From the NCBI GenBank assembly GCA_037576195.1, contig CM075103.1, positions 34,990,723-35,054,722 on the forward strand: a stretch of 64,000 nt of DNA. Direction: 5' to 3'. Origin of the DNA: Phytoseiulus persimilis. Taxonomy: Eukaryota > Arthropoda > Arachnida > Mesostigmata > Phytoseiidae. The notes under the pieces are model-generated. The model saw only the letters and a list, made by a program, of their open reading frames with translations. It did no database searches and was not told where the DNA came from. Position 1 is the stretch's first letter; the number at the start of each line of letters is the position of its first letter. Shown here one piece after another: positions 40,482-53,082 of the stretch. The position numbers were made by a program, and so were the translations under genes.

Positions 40482-43400
40482 TCCCGCGTGAATGGGAAAC
40501 AGGTGAGGAGCTGAAGCAATCACGACGTCAGTCGGTGGGAGCAGCTTTGAAAGTTTTACGTGCGTCTCACCGGCTGGCGGACAAAGCTGGCTCCGGGTGC
40601 TCCCGCTCCGAGTTCGCAACGAGCTTGCGGGATGGTCTGGCTGCCGAGCCGACGAGGGCCCAGGCTCAGCGAACTCCGGCTCCAGACTGCGAGCCACGAC
40701 AAATGGGAACGAGTGCGCGATGGCTTTTTGAAGACAGATCCCAACCAGTCAACCGAGCACGAGCCACCCTACGCAGGTGCCGCATAATAATTCGGGGGAA
40801 CAGCGAGGCCTTTCACCTAACGCCGAATTCATGATGCTGCCGGTAACACGACGGCTCTCTGCTCGGGCAACAGACGACCCAAGGTCGCCCCGTGGACACC
40901 GTGCTCCGTCGGTGGTGGGCTGCGTTGGGCGTTAACGAAGGGCGAGCGAGCGAGCCCAGCTCCAATGAAACCTCTTTTCGACTTTTGTCTCCATGGGCTC
41001 ACCGGAAGAGAACGTAGTTACGAACGAAGCTACAAAAACGGGGAGACGCGTTCTTGGCGTCTGGCCGATAGCTCAGGTGGCACTGGTCGTTCGGAGAGTT
41101 AACGGGAGAGTGATTACAACGCGAGTCAGTTAGGGAGTTCAGCGAGACTGGGAACAGAGCTGCAGAACCCTTAGGGATTGGGCTCGAGCCACCGGAGCGT
41201 CTCGGCTTCGTCCTGCAAACCTCCGCGAGTTGGCTGCTCTACGCTATGATGTGAGTGGGGGCGAGCCGAAGCCCCGTGGTCGCGCGGTCGGGGCACCGGA
41301 GTGTCGGAAGGGATCGCGGATTGGGGCCGCACGCCGAAATATCGGCGGCTCCCGGTGGCTCTTCTTTCTCGGATAGGAATTTCCAAGGACTCGGCAGTGA
41401 GGTCACGGGATCCTGTCACGCTAGGTAACTCTCCAGACATTGGCCAGGCCACTATGGCTGATGTTCTCATTTCCACTTCTTCCCGCCTCTGTTCTCTCAG
41501 CCTCGAATCGCCGGATCCATACGCGAATACTCGGAACTGGCTCGTCCCGGTTCTCCGTCCAGCATGGTTTGAAATCCCGCAAGAGGTCTGGATGCGTTGC
41601 ATCGTGCCTCGAAAAACACCGATCCGACATCGCCTCATCATACTCGTTCCGGCGGACTCCTCCCGCAACATGTTTCATTGTCAGTTCTCTCAGATCGTAG
41701 AGAAATATCTCGGAAAGAGAGTTTTGATCGTGAAGCTCATCTCGACAGCTCTCGGGATTCTCCAACTCATTGTTGAAGCCAGTGGAAACCAGACCGAAGG
41801 AGACGGTGCGGAGAGCAGCGGAATTCTCGAGAACCTGTAGGCTGCAGGCGTAGCCATTCTTTGTGTCGGCAGCTAGTGCCGGCCTGTCGGGTTCGGCGAG
41901 CATCTATGTACCGACACCGAAGTCATAAACAAACAATTCTAAGAATAACAATCGTCAATCGACCCAGCCGAAACTAGATCTACCTCCAGGGAGGGAAAGG
42001 TATATGAAGTTGCTCTCAAAAATGGTCCACATCATTCTCCCGACGTGGGGCTTCAGGCTCGAATACAGATTTCGGACTCGGGTCGGTGGGCCCGAACTCT
42101 TCTTGAAACTCCAGGCCACGGCTTCTTCGCTGACGATCCCTTCGTTGACTTCCATCGGGCTCGGGGTTTCGAGTTAGAAACAAGCGAGCCTCAGAAGCTG
42201 ACTATGCACAGTCTCGGCAGACAGGTCTGCCAGGACCGGAATACGCTCCGCGTATCAGAACCGAGATGAGATCCGGAATCCTCACGGCGATTGCGCTGAT
42301 TTCGTTCTGCGAGCAGCTGCTGCAGGTCTGTTCTGAATCGCTGAAACGCTCTCGAGCCAACGGAAAAGGACGGCCCTCAGGAAACAACGCTCACGGCAAT
42401 TCCTGTCGATTGACCTGTGCTACCGGATCCGTCAGACGATTCCTCGCCACGTCTGGAAGGTGAGGAGGGAAACGGACCGGGAAGGAAAGGGCGAATCCTG
42501 GGCGCTTCGTCCGGATCATAGTGAGTCTAGGCGCGGAAAAATGGTACTGCGGACGTTGACAACGGGGAGGACGTTCCAAACGCGTTTAAAATGCGCTTGG
42601 AGACCTGGAATTGGCGGTTCGCAACTCTTGTACGCTTCTATTTGTGATCAGACAATCGTGGGTGAAAGTCTCCCTTGTCGGTGGTTCGGGGAACTCCGCT
42701 AGCCGGATATTCTTCGCACAGAGTTTCTGGGGCGCGGAGAGCTATCCGGAATTTGTGGCGAGGCAGACATCATCGCCATGAGGTCCTTCGTCCGCTCCGG
42801 GTTAGACGTCAGGAACATTCGAGAGCTCTTGGACGACCTCAGGAACGATTCGGCCCTCGAAGAACTATGGGGCCTCGAGTGCGGAATCGAAACAAGACTC
42901 CAGAACTCAGAGACTGGGATTGGCGCCGGTGGTGATCCGCGGAAGATCCTGGCGTCGAATTCGAGGAATTCCCTCTCTGTGATCGGAAGGAAATTCAGCA
43001 ACTAGTCGGGAATCGGTAGCTCGACGTCTTCCAGACGCAGCAGACCCCTGACCCCGTCGACAGCGGTGCGATCGATCGTTCGAGAGGCGACCCAGGATGA
43101 GGAGAACGGCAACCCCAAACGTGAGTCGACATTAGAAACGACATTAGCTCTTTCTCCCTGGGCGAATGTCTCCGCTTGGATCGGATCCACCTCGATGCCA
43201 TGAGAGTTTATGGGAAATCGTGTTCCGAATAACAAACACCCCGGTTGGAGGAAAACCTGGCGGGATCGATTATCGGAACGCGAGCGTGAAGGTGATTTTG
43301 AACCCATTTATCTACTGTTTCCCGCGGGTCCGCCCGAATCCGATCTCATCTATCTCGCACAAGAGCTACCGGGAGTCCCGATTCCCCTGGCGTCGAGCAA

Positions 43401-46400
43401 CGTCCATTCCGTTCGGACCCCATCCTGCACAGAATTCATAACCGAGACTCATACTGGAGGTCCTCCTTCTCCTAACGTTTCTAGATTCAAACTCGGTTCC
43501 ACCGTGCGTGCTCTCGGGCACGCGGCACTCCAAGGACGAGCGACTTCGCGCTCTCTCTCTTTGAGCGCTTTTGACGACGCGGTCAGGCGAGCTCGGATAA
43601 ACCTCCAGAGACGTCCCTGCAGCCTAACCAGATTTTGCGCTTAGTTGCTCACTGGGTTCGGTAGATGCTCGTCTCATCCAGTGAGACCTGTTGGAAAACG
43701 AATGACGAGCACTGAGGTCAGAAGCGTTCCTCGAATCCGGTCGACGGGGAGCGCTCCTCACATTTCTGTTCTGACACCAAGAAGTGACGATTCCTCCCTA
43801 TTCCTCCTCTCGAAGCTCGCACCCGTCCAGGGGCCGTAGGGCTGAAAGCCTGACTCCATTGGAGAACATGCAAATCACTGTTGCTTCGAATATCATAAGT
43901 CCTCAGAGACGAAGCTGAATCTTGCCGTCCGAGTCAATTCGATCGCGGTCTCTTACCATCCGCTCAATACCACGCCGCTTGCCATTAGCGTTTTGATTTT
44001 CCCGAAGATGGAAACGGTTGCGTGCACACGTCTTGGCAGCGCACCGAGTCGTCAGCCCGTTCGAATCCGAGCAAGGAAGGCTGTAGCCAGAGATAAAGTC
44101 AAAATGCGATTCGACAGAGCGACTGCTTGTGCGGCGAACGGTTTCATCATCGCTTGCTATTCATGTTTCTCGGAGAATCTGAGAAGGCTCGAGTGACCGA
44201 ACGTCGAAATTCAGACGAAATTCTTCTTGGACCGAAAGGAAGGAACTTTCGCAGTCCGTTCGGAGAGAACGCCTCAATCACGAAACCGATCCGAGCCACC
44301 GATTCCTTCGATCAGGTCCGGAATGTGTGGCGATCGCTTCGAAAGAAGCAAACCTCAAATCGTTGCGAACAGAGGACCGCCACGAGTCCGGCTCGGTCAT
44401 GTGACCTGAGCTATCCTTCTCATTACTACGTACCGCTCGAGGGGATCAGACCGGCGATTACGAACACGTCGAAAGCGATCTCCGGGCGGAGTTGGTAGCT
44501 AGATCCGCCACTTGGAATCTGTGGCAGCTCCGATAGATGATTCAGCTGAATCGAGAACGCTGCATTCCAGACAGGGGAAGATTCCATTGAATACTGTCGA
44601 ACTGAGCGTTTTCAGAGAGAAACCAGGTCTCGTATTTCGTCGGTACAAAGGCTGACGGAGTCCTTGAGTCGCAACAGGTATTCGACAATGGTAGTCCGCT
44701 ATTCTGTGCGGAAGACATCGAACAAGAATGCAAACCACGAACCGCGGCATCTCGCTGGTCATTCCTGGAATTTTCCGACTCGTCCGGAGGAGCCGCGAAA
44801 CATTCGTACCGTTTTGATCTGCCAAAATGAGCCTTCCGGAATCTGTCTCCGGATTGAGTCGGTATCCATACCCAAAACATAATTTGCTCAGCTCCTCGAG
44901 TCGATGCCGACGGAAAATTCGTCCGGCAAGGGAGTAATTGTGGGCTGAACTCGATTTTGGGAAAAAAAGGAGAAATGTCCTCGCGGGAACGGAGAGCTTC
45001 GCCCGCTGTACCTCCTCTCTTGCCCTCGCTGCCGCAGCCTGCGCAAGGACCGGAGGCATGAAATCCCGTTCTAACGGACTTCGGAGTCGCAAAGTTCACC
45101 GCTCCCTCCAATTGAATGCACAACAGCGTGGTGCGTCGTGGAGTTCTGCTCGTTCCTCCCAGCGGGTCGGGAGATCGTCATCACTCTGCTTCCCAACCCC
45201 GGAGAGTATGTTCTCGATGGCGAAATCTGTATCATAGCGAGCTGTCTAGGTGAACCCTTTGTGCGAGCCTGTGGGGTCCAACGGAAACAGAGGGAGCCAG
45301 CTCGCTCATCTCTTGAGCAACCGGCCAACATAGCCGTGCGAGAGCTTGGGACCGGGGTCGAGGACGCGAATTCCCGGGTTTCGTTCCTGCCCATCGACAC
45401 AGTTGCTCGTCTGGGTGCATTATTCTCGGTGACGCGATCGAAGCTAGCTTCCTAAATACTTAGAGTACAGACAGCAAACTCACCTTTGGCGTTTTAAATC
45501 CACGGGCGGCTCAATGTGAACCAGCAGCCAAGCACAGCTGTCGACAGCAACTTCCCCTGATGCTCTGCAGTGAGCGACAGTTGGTAGTTTTCGGTTTGGT
45601 GCACCTCGATTTCGTTACGCTGAGCTGTCTACGATCTTCGTTCGTCGTGAGGTGTTCGTCGCTGGGAGGCTCGGTGCACTTTCGCGTGCCGTGTTCATGC
45701 CTTAGCACCGTTCGTCGTGGGACCAGCGAGGGAGGTCTTTCTCCCTACGGCCTCAGGGTGAAATCGTTGTTTCCAGTCGCCGCACACACCCGGCCAACAC
45801 ACGGCCTGTTTTCTGGCTGCACCGAAAGCCGAAGCTTTGGCCGAGGCTGCGATAAGCAAAACAGGTGGATGTGGCCCTCATAGGGAAGAGAGCGGTGAGG
45901 CCAGCCATCCAGTCAGCAAGCTCCGAGCCAGCCAGCCAGCCGTCTAGCAAAGGGAAAGGCCTCCAGCTCTGAGGAAAGAGATCGCGCGAGTGAGGGTAGG
46001 CGAAGAGGCAGCTGCTGCAACTGCTCGCTGCGCAACCCCACCGACCGGCAGTCCGCTTCGTTCGCCACCGGCTTTACGTGTTCGGGCCGACAGGAAGAGA
46101 AAAGAATTGCGTTACAGCATCGTTGCACAGAATTTTGCATCAAAAAAAGCTGACCACATCGGAGGTATCGTGGCAGATGGTTCAGTTCGACGAGTTCCCA
46201 AGCTGCGAGGGATGGACGTCGGCGAACCGAGCCCTCTCCCGCCGTCCCGTGAGCTCTGCGAAATACGAGGCTCTCGCATCAGTCCAAACTAAGGGCCCTG
46301 GGTACCCCGCACAGGCAGAATGCAAGGTCGGCCAGCTATCTTCTGGGAGAAATGGCAGCTGATGGAGCATTACGAGCGAGGTTCCTGTTCTTAGGGGGGA

Positions 46401-49193
46401 ATATGACGGGAAAGCGGCGGGTACATCATATGAACCGTGACGGTGGAGATCTCTTGTCAGCGTGGGAATCCACCTCATGCAGGCGGTCGAAAGCTGTTCG
46501 CAGCGAGGAGTGCTGCTTTCCTAAGGCTGCGTGGAAGGATCTTTGCCACGCAGTCTGCGGGAGAAAGTTGAAGCCGCGCTGGCCGTCGTTGTTCCTTCGG
46601 TACTCTCCAACGGTCGTTGGCGCTGCTGCCGCCGCCGCCGCCCTCCTATTTTGCCTCTTACGTCTGGTCGCCACCAAGCCGTCTTCCAAATATTTGCTGA
46701 CGTCATTGCGCACGCGCACCGGGCCCGCCAACCGGGTCGGGTCACAGGCAGGCAGGCAGCTGACTGACTGGATCCCCTAGAGGCTCGACTCCGTGCAAAG
46801 GCCCTGCTCCCTGTTTTGGCAGCCGCCTGGTTGGCTAGCGAGCTGGACGTCTTCCTGCTCGCTTTCCTATCTATAGGCAACTGGAGAAGGGCCACTTTGT
46901 CGGTTGCTCGACGACACGACGTGACAACGTTGCACGTCGCAAAAAAGAGCTGGGGCCGGCGCTGCTAGACAAGGACCCGATGCCTCCGTTCGCGCACATC
47001 GCATCGGACTCGTCCCAGGAATGTCATTTGTCACGTAACGGCATCTGCCGACCAGTTAGAGTGCCAGCCTGCCGGCTCGCTCCTTCGCCCGACGGTCCCT
47101 GTGCAGCCCACCCGCCCGTCGACCCATTCGTTCTCTGCCGGGAGAGGCTCGATTTCCACGTCAGGTCGGGGAGGGAATCCCGCTCTGAGCTGAGCCCGAG
47201 TCATAGTTCTCATCGAATCCCCATTCCGGAGCGGGTATTACAAATGGCCTTGAGTCCATCGAGCTCATTCGTTCAACCCTCCTCACAAGCAGAAGCTGAG
47301 AGCCTTCACTACGCTTCACAAGCTTCGAAAAGATGCACGAAAATAGGCGGCTTCGTCTTCCGGAGGCAGCGTTCCTTCCTCCTAAGGCATCGCTCAAGTC
47401 ATTGAAGCCCGATACGCTCAAGCATGAATTCGTTCGTCGGAGTGTGTATTGGGCCACTTTATGACCGAAAGGCCAACTTCTCAATCTCGTGCCTACTTTA
47501 TTGGGCCCGGGAGATGCACGAAGCGCCACAATTCGATGGCTCAGACTAACTCGATTCACGTCAGTCGCCCTTTTGCTTTCCGGCTTCCTCATCCCGATCC
47601 CCGCTCGCCGAAGACCTTGTCCGGTCGGCATGTCTCTCTCTCTGTAATGAAATGATTTCCCGAGATTCCTAATGTCGACAACATCTCGAGTCGTTCAGGA
47701 GTTGCTGTGAACGATCCTCCCGTGCTGATTCGGCGGCCGATTTCTTGTGTCGGAGCCTGTCGCGGAAACTCATTTCTCGAATTGCTCAGACGGAGCGTCT
47801 GATTGACAGGGGCTGTCGACAGCTGTCTGGCTTCGTGGTCATGTTCGGAACTCCACGCACGTCCAACCGTCTTCGACTTGCAGGAGAACATCTCGAGATC
47901 ACGTTTCTTCCTCCCTGGTTCGGCGAATCTCGACATCGGCTCCAGGGTTCAGAGGATCCGTTCGGTCGCTCCGAACATAAACAGCGTCGATTTTCTCAGG
48001 CTTACTCTGACTTCATGGATGAACGGGTCTTCACAATTCGAGTAGAACAGCGGATACCCTGGCTAACGGCGGATGGTATGGCTCATCCCTGCAGCATTCG
48101 TTGAGCTATGCTCATTGCTGGAGCGGTTGGCGTTCTCCCACTGTTCTTGCGCTTCCTTCGTGGCGAATATCATCTCCGGTGTGCTGACCCTAAAGGGTCC
48201 AAGTTTGTTCTCGTTCTCCCCTTCTGCGTTTGTCGGCTTCCTGCACTCTAGGAGCACACTTTCGAGAGCTTCTTCTTTTGGGTCGCGTTTCCGGCACGTC
48301 AGGTCGATGTTCTTGTATTCCGATATTTTGCGGTCTGTTGACAACCCGCTCAGTCATTTTCCAGCGGGCTATTGCTTATCGTATTGTCATATGTGTGCTC
48401 GATGTTTTCTCTCGCCGTTTTGGAGTTCCTGTAACGCTCGAGAGTTGTTCTCTCTCCCATTCCTCTCCGCCAGGCCTCGTGGCTTCGATAGCTCCGTCCA
48501 TGTACGTTTTGTAGACTGACTGTTTGGACCGAGTGATTGTCCTCAAGAGCTCTCCGATGTATTCGCACCCGACATCCTCTCCTGGAGCCTGGTCGGCACA
48601 TTTGCGATTCTCGTCTCATCAAGAATTGACTTTGGTCATTTGATCTCGCTCATTCCGCCGATCCTCGCTAGGTATGACTGCTTGCTTTTTTGCGTCTCTG
48701 GCTCCGACATCCGACCATCCCAGCCCTCCGTTTTGGACGTCACCGGCTACGTGCGTTCAGACATGGGCGGACATGAATGCCCTTGAGATACATTTCTGCT
48801 CCACGGAGCCGGGAATTTAACATGAGAGGGGATGTGAAACCCCTCTTACCAGGATACATCTTGGGGTGAAAGTCGATCAAGTTCCACGAGAATCGGGAAC
48901 CATGAAGGTTTCACATTTTCCTCAAAATCGATAGCTTTTGACACCGTCGACCCATGAAATAACGTTTGTGTCACTTGAACGGCAGAAAGTTTTGAAGCTA
49001 ATAAAGAGGAATAGGAAGTTCAACACCTAGAACGACAATCTATGCAGATAACAGACCCCTCAGATGACGGAATTCGAGTCGCAGACCAGCATGATGTGAG
49101 TGTAAACTCGAGTGCGTTCTCTGGAGGGAACAAGGCTCCATGAACAAGTGTATCAACAAAAAGCTCACGGGACATGAAGCTCCCGTAAGCAGC
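40479..49193. other. Unresolved region with several protein-like frames
   Basis: Plus-strand candidates: 42724-43004 (preceded by TTCTTCGCACAG; peptide RNIRELLDDLRNDSALEELW, TAG stop), 43210-43644, and 45138-45455. At 41.30-41.90 kb both strands are open for 160-180 codons. None was recognised, and the only gene-level candidate listed is the minus exon at 48063-48334. A GCC/GCT triplet patch at 46620-46645 is low complexity. Confidence 0.3.
48063..48334 (-). CDS. Candidate terminal exon, charged protein tail, unidentified
   Basis: From a GTTGTCAACAG acceptor to TAG, 90 codons rich in purine-first codons, with KISEYKNIDLTCRKRDPKEE and FATKEAQEQWENANRSS. The plus strand is open across the same bases, but its codon pattern is less coding-like. 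Neighbouring minus-strand open stretches (48.35-48.6 and 47.6-47.9 kb) may belong to the same or an adjacent gene. No family recognised. Confidence 0.28.
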
Positions 49194-49209
49194 ACATGCC
49201 GCCTAAACT

Positions 49210-49481
49210 GTTCTGTTTTCGGCTGAACCTCTCAGCCAGCCCTCAGGAGTGTCCCGGATTCACCTTTCGGTATTGCTTCAGTAACACTCCCTATCGCCTC
49301 GCAAATCCCATTGCGGGCGGTGGGCTTGGGTCTTAAGATGGTTCAGATTCAATTCTGATATGAATTAAATCCTCTTTTTACCACATAAGAAATTTGTTGT
49401 CCCGGCCGGGGATCGAACCCGCGATTGCTAGCTTAGCGTGGCACCCAAGGCGTTGGTTTATGCCACACGGCCAACGAGCCG
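49210..49481 (-). mobile_element. tRNA-derived SINE, copy B, with target-site duplication
   Basis: A full-length copy of the same SINE, minus orientation, 272 bp. It is flanked by perfect 16-bp repeats ACATGCCGCCTAAACT at 49194-49209 and 49482-49497. It differs from copy C by few substitutions and short indels (for example CCCGGATT against CCGGGAT in the 3' region), which points to recent activity of the family. Confidence 0.95.
49409..49473 (-). promoter_or_regulatory. Internal pol III promoter (A and B boxes) of SINE B
   Basis: The B box GGTTCGATCCC is at 49419-49409 and the A box TGGCCGTGTGG at 49473-49463, both close to tRNA consensus. Confidence 0.75.
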
Positions 49482-49497
49482 ACATGCCGCCTAAACT

Positions 49498-51094
49498 ACC
49501 TACACGATACCGCTCTTCGCGAAGGATATCACGGCTGCCGGGGAAAATCTCATACAGAAATATTCCTTAGCGATCATGCGCCCCGAACGGCAGCGTCGAA
49601 TCGTGCCTGGAGTCTGAACGGCGGATACAGCATCAAAATGGTAGGAAAAATTCCATTCCATGGGCGACCGAGCCCAGCGCAAACGGTCGTCCGAGCGAAC
49701 CGCACTGAATGAAAACCGCGCGAATTTCGGGCTGATAGGTTGTTGTGATATATTTTTCCTCTGACCTCGATGGAGTTTCAAAATCTTTGGATCCCAGACG
49801 GCTACACACAGAATGCATATCTCGCGAGCCTTGGGTTTTCAAGAGTGTCCGAGGTAAAATAGGAGATCTACGAGCCCCCCACACGAGAATTCCCTCTCAT
49901 ATGAGTAGTGCTCCAAAGACCAGAATTGGGTATAGGCCCGTATGCACAGCAGCTCGAGAATCGCGTGCCGTCCTTGGAATGGTTTCAAGTGATCGAAGAA
50001 TCAGGCTACTTGCCTGACGTGTGGTATACTGCCCGCCCACCCGCATGTGCTTCTAGTCCTCGTTCGTGAGCTGTCGCAGCTTGTTAACCGATCGAGCCTA
50101 CGCCTTGCGGCGAGCCACGAGCTTTACCATCTGCTTCGGTGAACGACCCCCGAGTGCGCTTTAGGTCTCGTGATGCATTCGCTACGTGGCCTTGACCGAA
50201 GTGAAGACAAAAAGCGCGAACCTGTAATAAGTCGTACTGCAAATTAGAGGGGGCCGCTGCTGCGTGATCCACCCGGCTTAGACTGCGAGCTCGTTGTCTG
50301 CGGCGGCCTACCAGGAGGCTTCCATTTTCCCAACGAGGTGTACTCATGCAGTGATTATGGTTTGGAACGCGTGCTCGTTCAATGTTAGGTCTGTCGGTCC
50401 ATCCGAGCAGCCCCATCCCAAACCGGAGACGAGGAAGCGTGTCCAGCCGGGAAAAACATAGCACCATACCCCTTGGATGTATTACCCAACCTAATGTCCT
50501 CCTCAGGCCGTTCTCCGCGGATTTTTTCGCCCCGGAGATTGTCGCTCCAGGAAACGGGGGAGAACTTTCCATTCCTGCGGCCCACACACCTCTGAGTAAA
50601 GGACTGCGAGGTATCCGGGCCGACGAGCCGCTGAGTTTCGAATCACCCGAAGCGAGGCTTCAACTGAATCTTTCAAGAGGGTTGTATCGCTCAAAAGCGA
50701 GGTTGAGCCCGCGTTGGTCTCTTTCCCTGCTGCGATTCCGATTCCGCGACCCTCCATCGTGAAATCGGAAACCATCGTTGGAAATACTTCAGTTCACTGT
50801 GGAACCAGCTCACTCCGACTCGGAGGAATACATTGGCATTATTCTCGTTGGGCTCGGCGAGTTAAAAATGGTCAGCGCTCGAACCGAGGTTCCCCCCACC
50901 GCGGGGGAACTGGGAGATCTGACTCGGATCCTCCGAGCGGACGCTCCGATTTCCCGAACAGTAGACTGCCTCTATTTCCGCTCATTCCGATCCTAGTCAG
51001 ACAGAGCTTGTGGACTGGGATGTCTCTTTGAGGCGAGGCGAGGCTCAGCTGATCGTATCACGCTGATTCCTTCAGCTCAATCCGAAACGCTCAC
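49498..51094. other. No supported gene (49498-51094)
   Basis: Overlapping frames on both strands. The plus frame at 50778-50996 is mildly protein-like (SDSEEYIGIILVGLGELKMV), without splice support. Confidence 0.3.
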
Positions 51095-51237
51095 CTTCGG
51101 ACCTATACGCCCACGAGGGTTGGATGGGCGTGTGGAAGCATCCCGATTCGCCTGCGCGATCACATCGAACGTTTGCCACCCGGATGAGCCTTGTAAGTCG
51201 GCATGAACAACCGTTAGGAATTTCTCAATGTAATCTC
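51095..51237 (-). CDS. Candidate exon, unidentified
   Basis: 143 bp between an AG acceptor (GAGGGCAG) and a GTGAGC donor, encoding DYIEKFLTVVHADLQGSSGW and FDVIAQANRDA. The frame also stays open upstream to 51406. Protein-like composition; no homology recognised and no linked exon. Confidence 0.3.
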
Positions 51238-52329
51238 CTGCCCTCTCCGTGCAGTCGTTCGCATGTTCGTCGCGCGGGAGCTCCGCGATTCCCACACGCC
51301 GGCGACCAAGAACGAGAGTCTGCGCTGTGCTCGTCAGTTGACAACGAAATCGAACGGGGACAGTAACGACCCAACTCGCGTTCTTCCACCGAACGCGCAT
51401 GGGCACCGGGTTAGAATACAGAGGTAGGAACAGACTCGTTTACTTCTTCGCTCGGAGAAGTACCCACCCGGATCGACCCGCACTGCCCCCCACTTTACTT
51501 TTTCCGATTTCGATCATCAACAAGGTGAACAACGAGTTGCACTTTCAGAGCTCGTGAGCGAGGGTGACGAACGAGAGCCTGTTCCTGATTTAGCTCGCGA
51601 CATTGATCGTAAGGTTCCTCCGATGGAAGTTGTTCCGTCGTTCCTTCCTTGTGGCGCCAATTGAACGGAACGGTCAGAAACTCCGAGGCTGGTGCTATCA
51701 CCTCGAGGTGGTCATCATTGTTGGAGCAGACCGAACATCCTTTCTCTCCAGGACGCGCAGCCGGGACGCAAGCGAGGTTGTCAAATTCCTCCCCTGTATT
51801 TATTCTGGAAAGGGGAGAGGTCGTCCCGGGGGCAGGAACCCGATATGCCGGCATTCGAATCTCGCATCGAAGAAGTTTGCCCGAATCTTGAAGAGCCCTC
51901 ACTCGGACAGATTCTGACGTGGAATAAGGACGGAGGTGCCGTGATTCTCTGGCGCTCCGAGTACCGTCAGTGTAAACGCCGTGTTGTTGTTCTGTTTTGT
52001 TGAAATCTCGTTGTTCAGCATTAACGGTTAGAACGAGCTGACTGAGCTTCACCCGGCGGCCCACCCTCCAGACGGTAACTTAGCGCTACGTTCGGGAAGC
52101 CATACTTCGACCTGATCTTCGGATAGGTTCAAGTGAGTGTCAACCCTAAACGCTTGAAGCGGCTTCTCAAAGCTATGGGAAGCGCTTCACGGACTCAATT
52201 AGTCCCTGAATCAAGAGGCAAGTGTCTGAACGGAGACGAACGTAGTTGGGAATCGACTCTCAAAAAATGAATTCGTCCCGGTTTCGTCCGCTCCGCTTAG
52301 GAGGAATGCCTGTTCCCGCCCTCGGGAGA

Positions 52330-52341
52330 GGGGGGGGGGGG
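52330..52341. repeat. Run of 12 G
   Basis: A homopolymer of 12 G, the second long G run within 750 bp. Confidence 0.9.
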
Positions 52342-53067
52342 TGCTCCCTATTCGCAGAGGTCCGGTGGGACTAGCGGCGGAAATGGATTCGCTCGGAACT
52401 CGTTTTCATCGAAAATTGATTCCAGACATTATGGTCATCGATTTCCTCTCGCATTCGGAAGAACGCGGCTCCACCCTGAGCGCTTGCGACGACTCGGAGC
52501 TCAGCTGCTCCGTCATCGCACAGAACTAATAAGAGGATCCTGATTTACATCAAGAAAACTCCACCATGCAATCTCCAGAGACTCAAGACTTTATGTATAC
52601 TGCGAACAAAGTACAGCCTCTCGTGTCCGGAGCTCTCATCCCTCCCGCGAGGCCCTCCGGGCTCTCTTCACCGCGGAGTCCGATTCATCATCTGGTAACG
52701 ATAATCTCGGGCAACGCGACATTACTTTTGGATGCCTTGCTCATGGCGAGCCTCTCCAATCTTGAGCTTCTCCTGTGAGTGCCCAAACATACACAGCCAC
52801 GAGAAGAATCTGACACGTGCCGTGTCTCGTTCGCTCTCCCCGGTTTCAATTTTTTTAGTCATCAAGAACGGATTTTTGTCAAAACTCGAGGTGTTGATGA
52901 CACCTCGACCGGCTTCTCGTGTCCTCTAATGGGGGAAACAGGAGGCCGGCGAATTCTACACCGGCGAAAGAAGTCAGAATCATTCTCAGCCAATCACTTC
53001 ATCAGTCTCAATCTCTCTCTCCAAAAGCCTGAGATATTTAAAGTAAAGGTTCTGCCGGGACACGATG

Positions 53068-53082
53068 GGGGGGGGGGGGGGG
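53068..53082. repeat. Run of 15 G
   Basis: A homopolymer of 15 G followed by A, T6, C4 and A7; a low-complexity spot that will shift any reading frame across it. Confidence 0.9.

Noticed and set aside
42724-43004. Plus-strand exon resembling the helical domain of a G-protein alpha subunit
   Set aside because: Only a loose LW-G-I spacing matches. The diagnostic nucleotide-binding motifs are absent, so no family was assigned.
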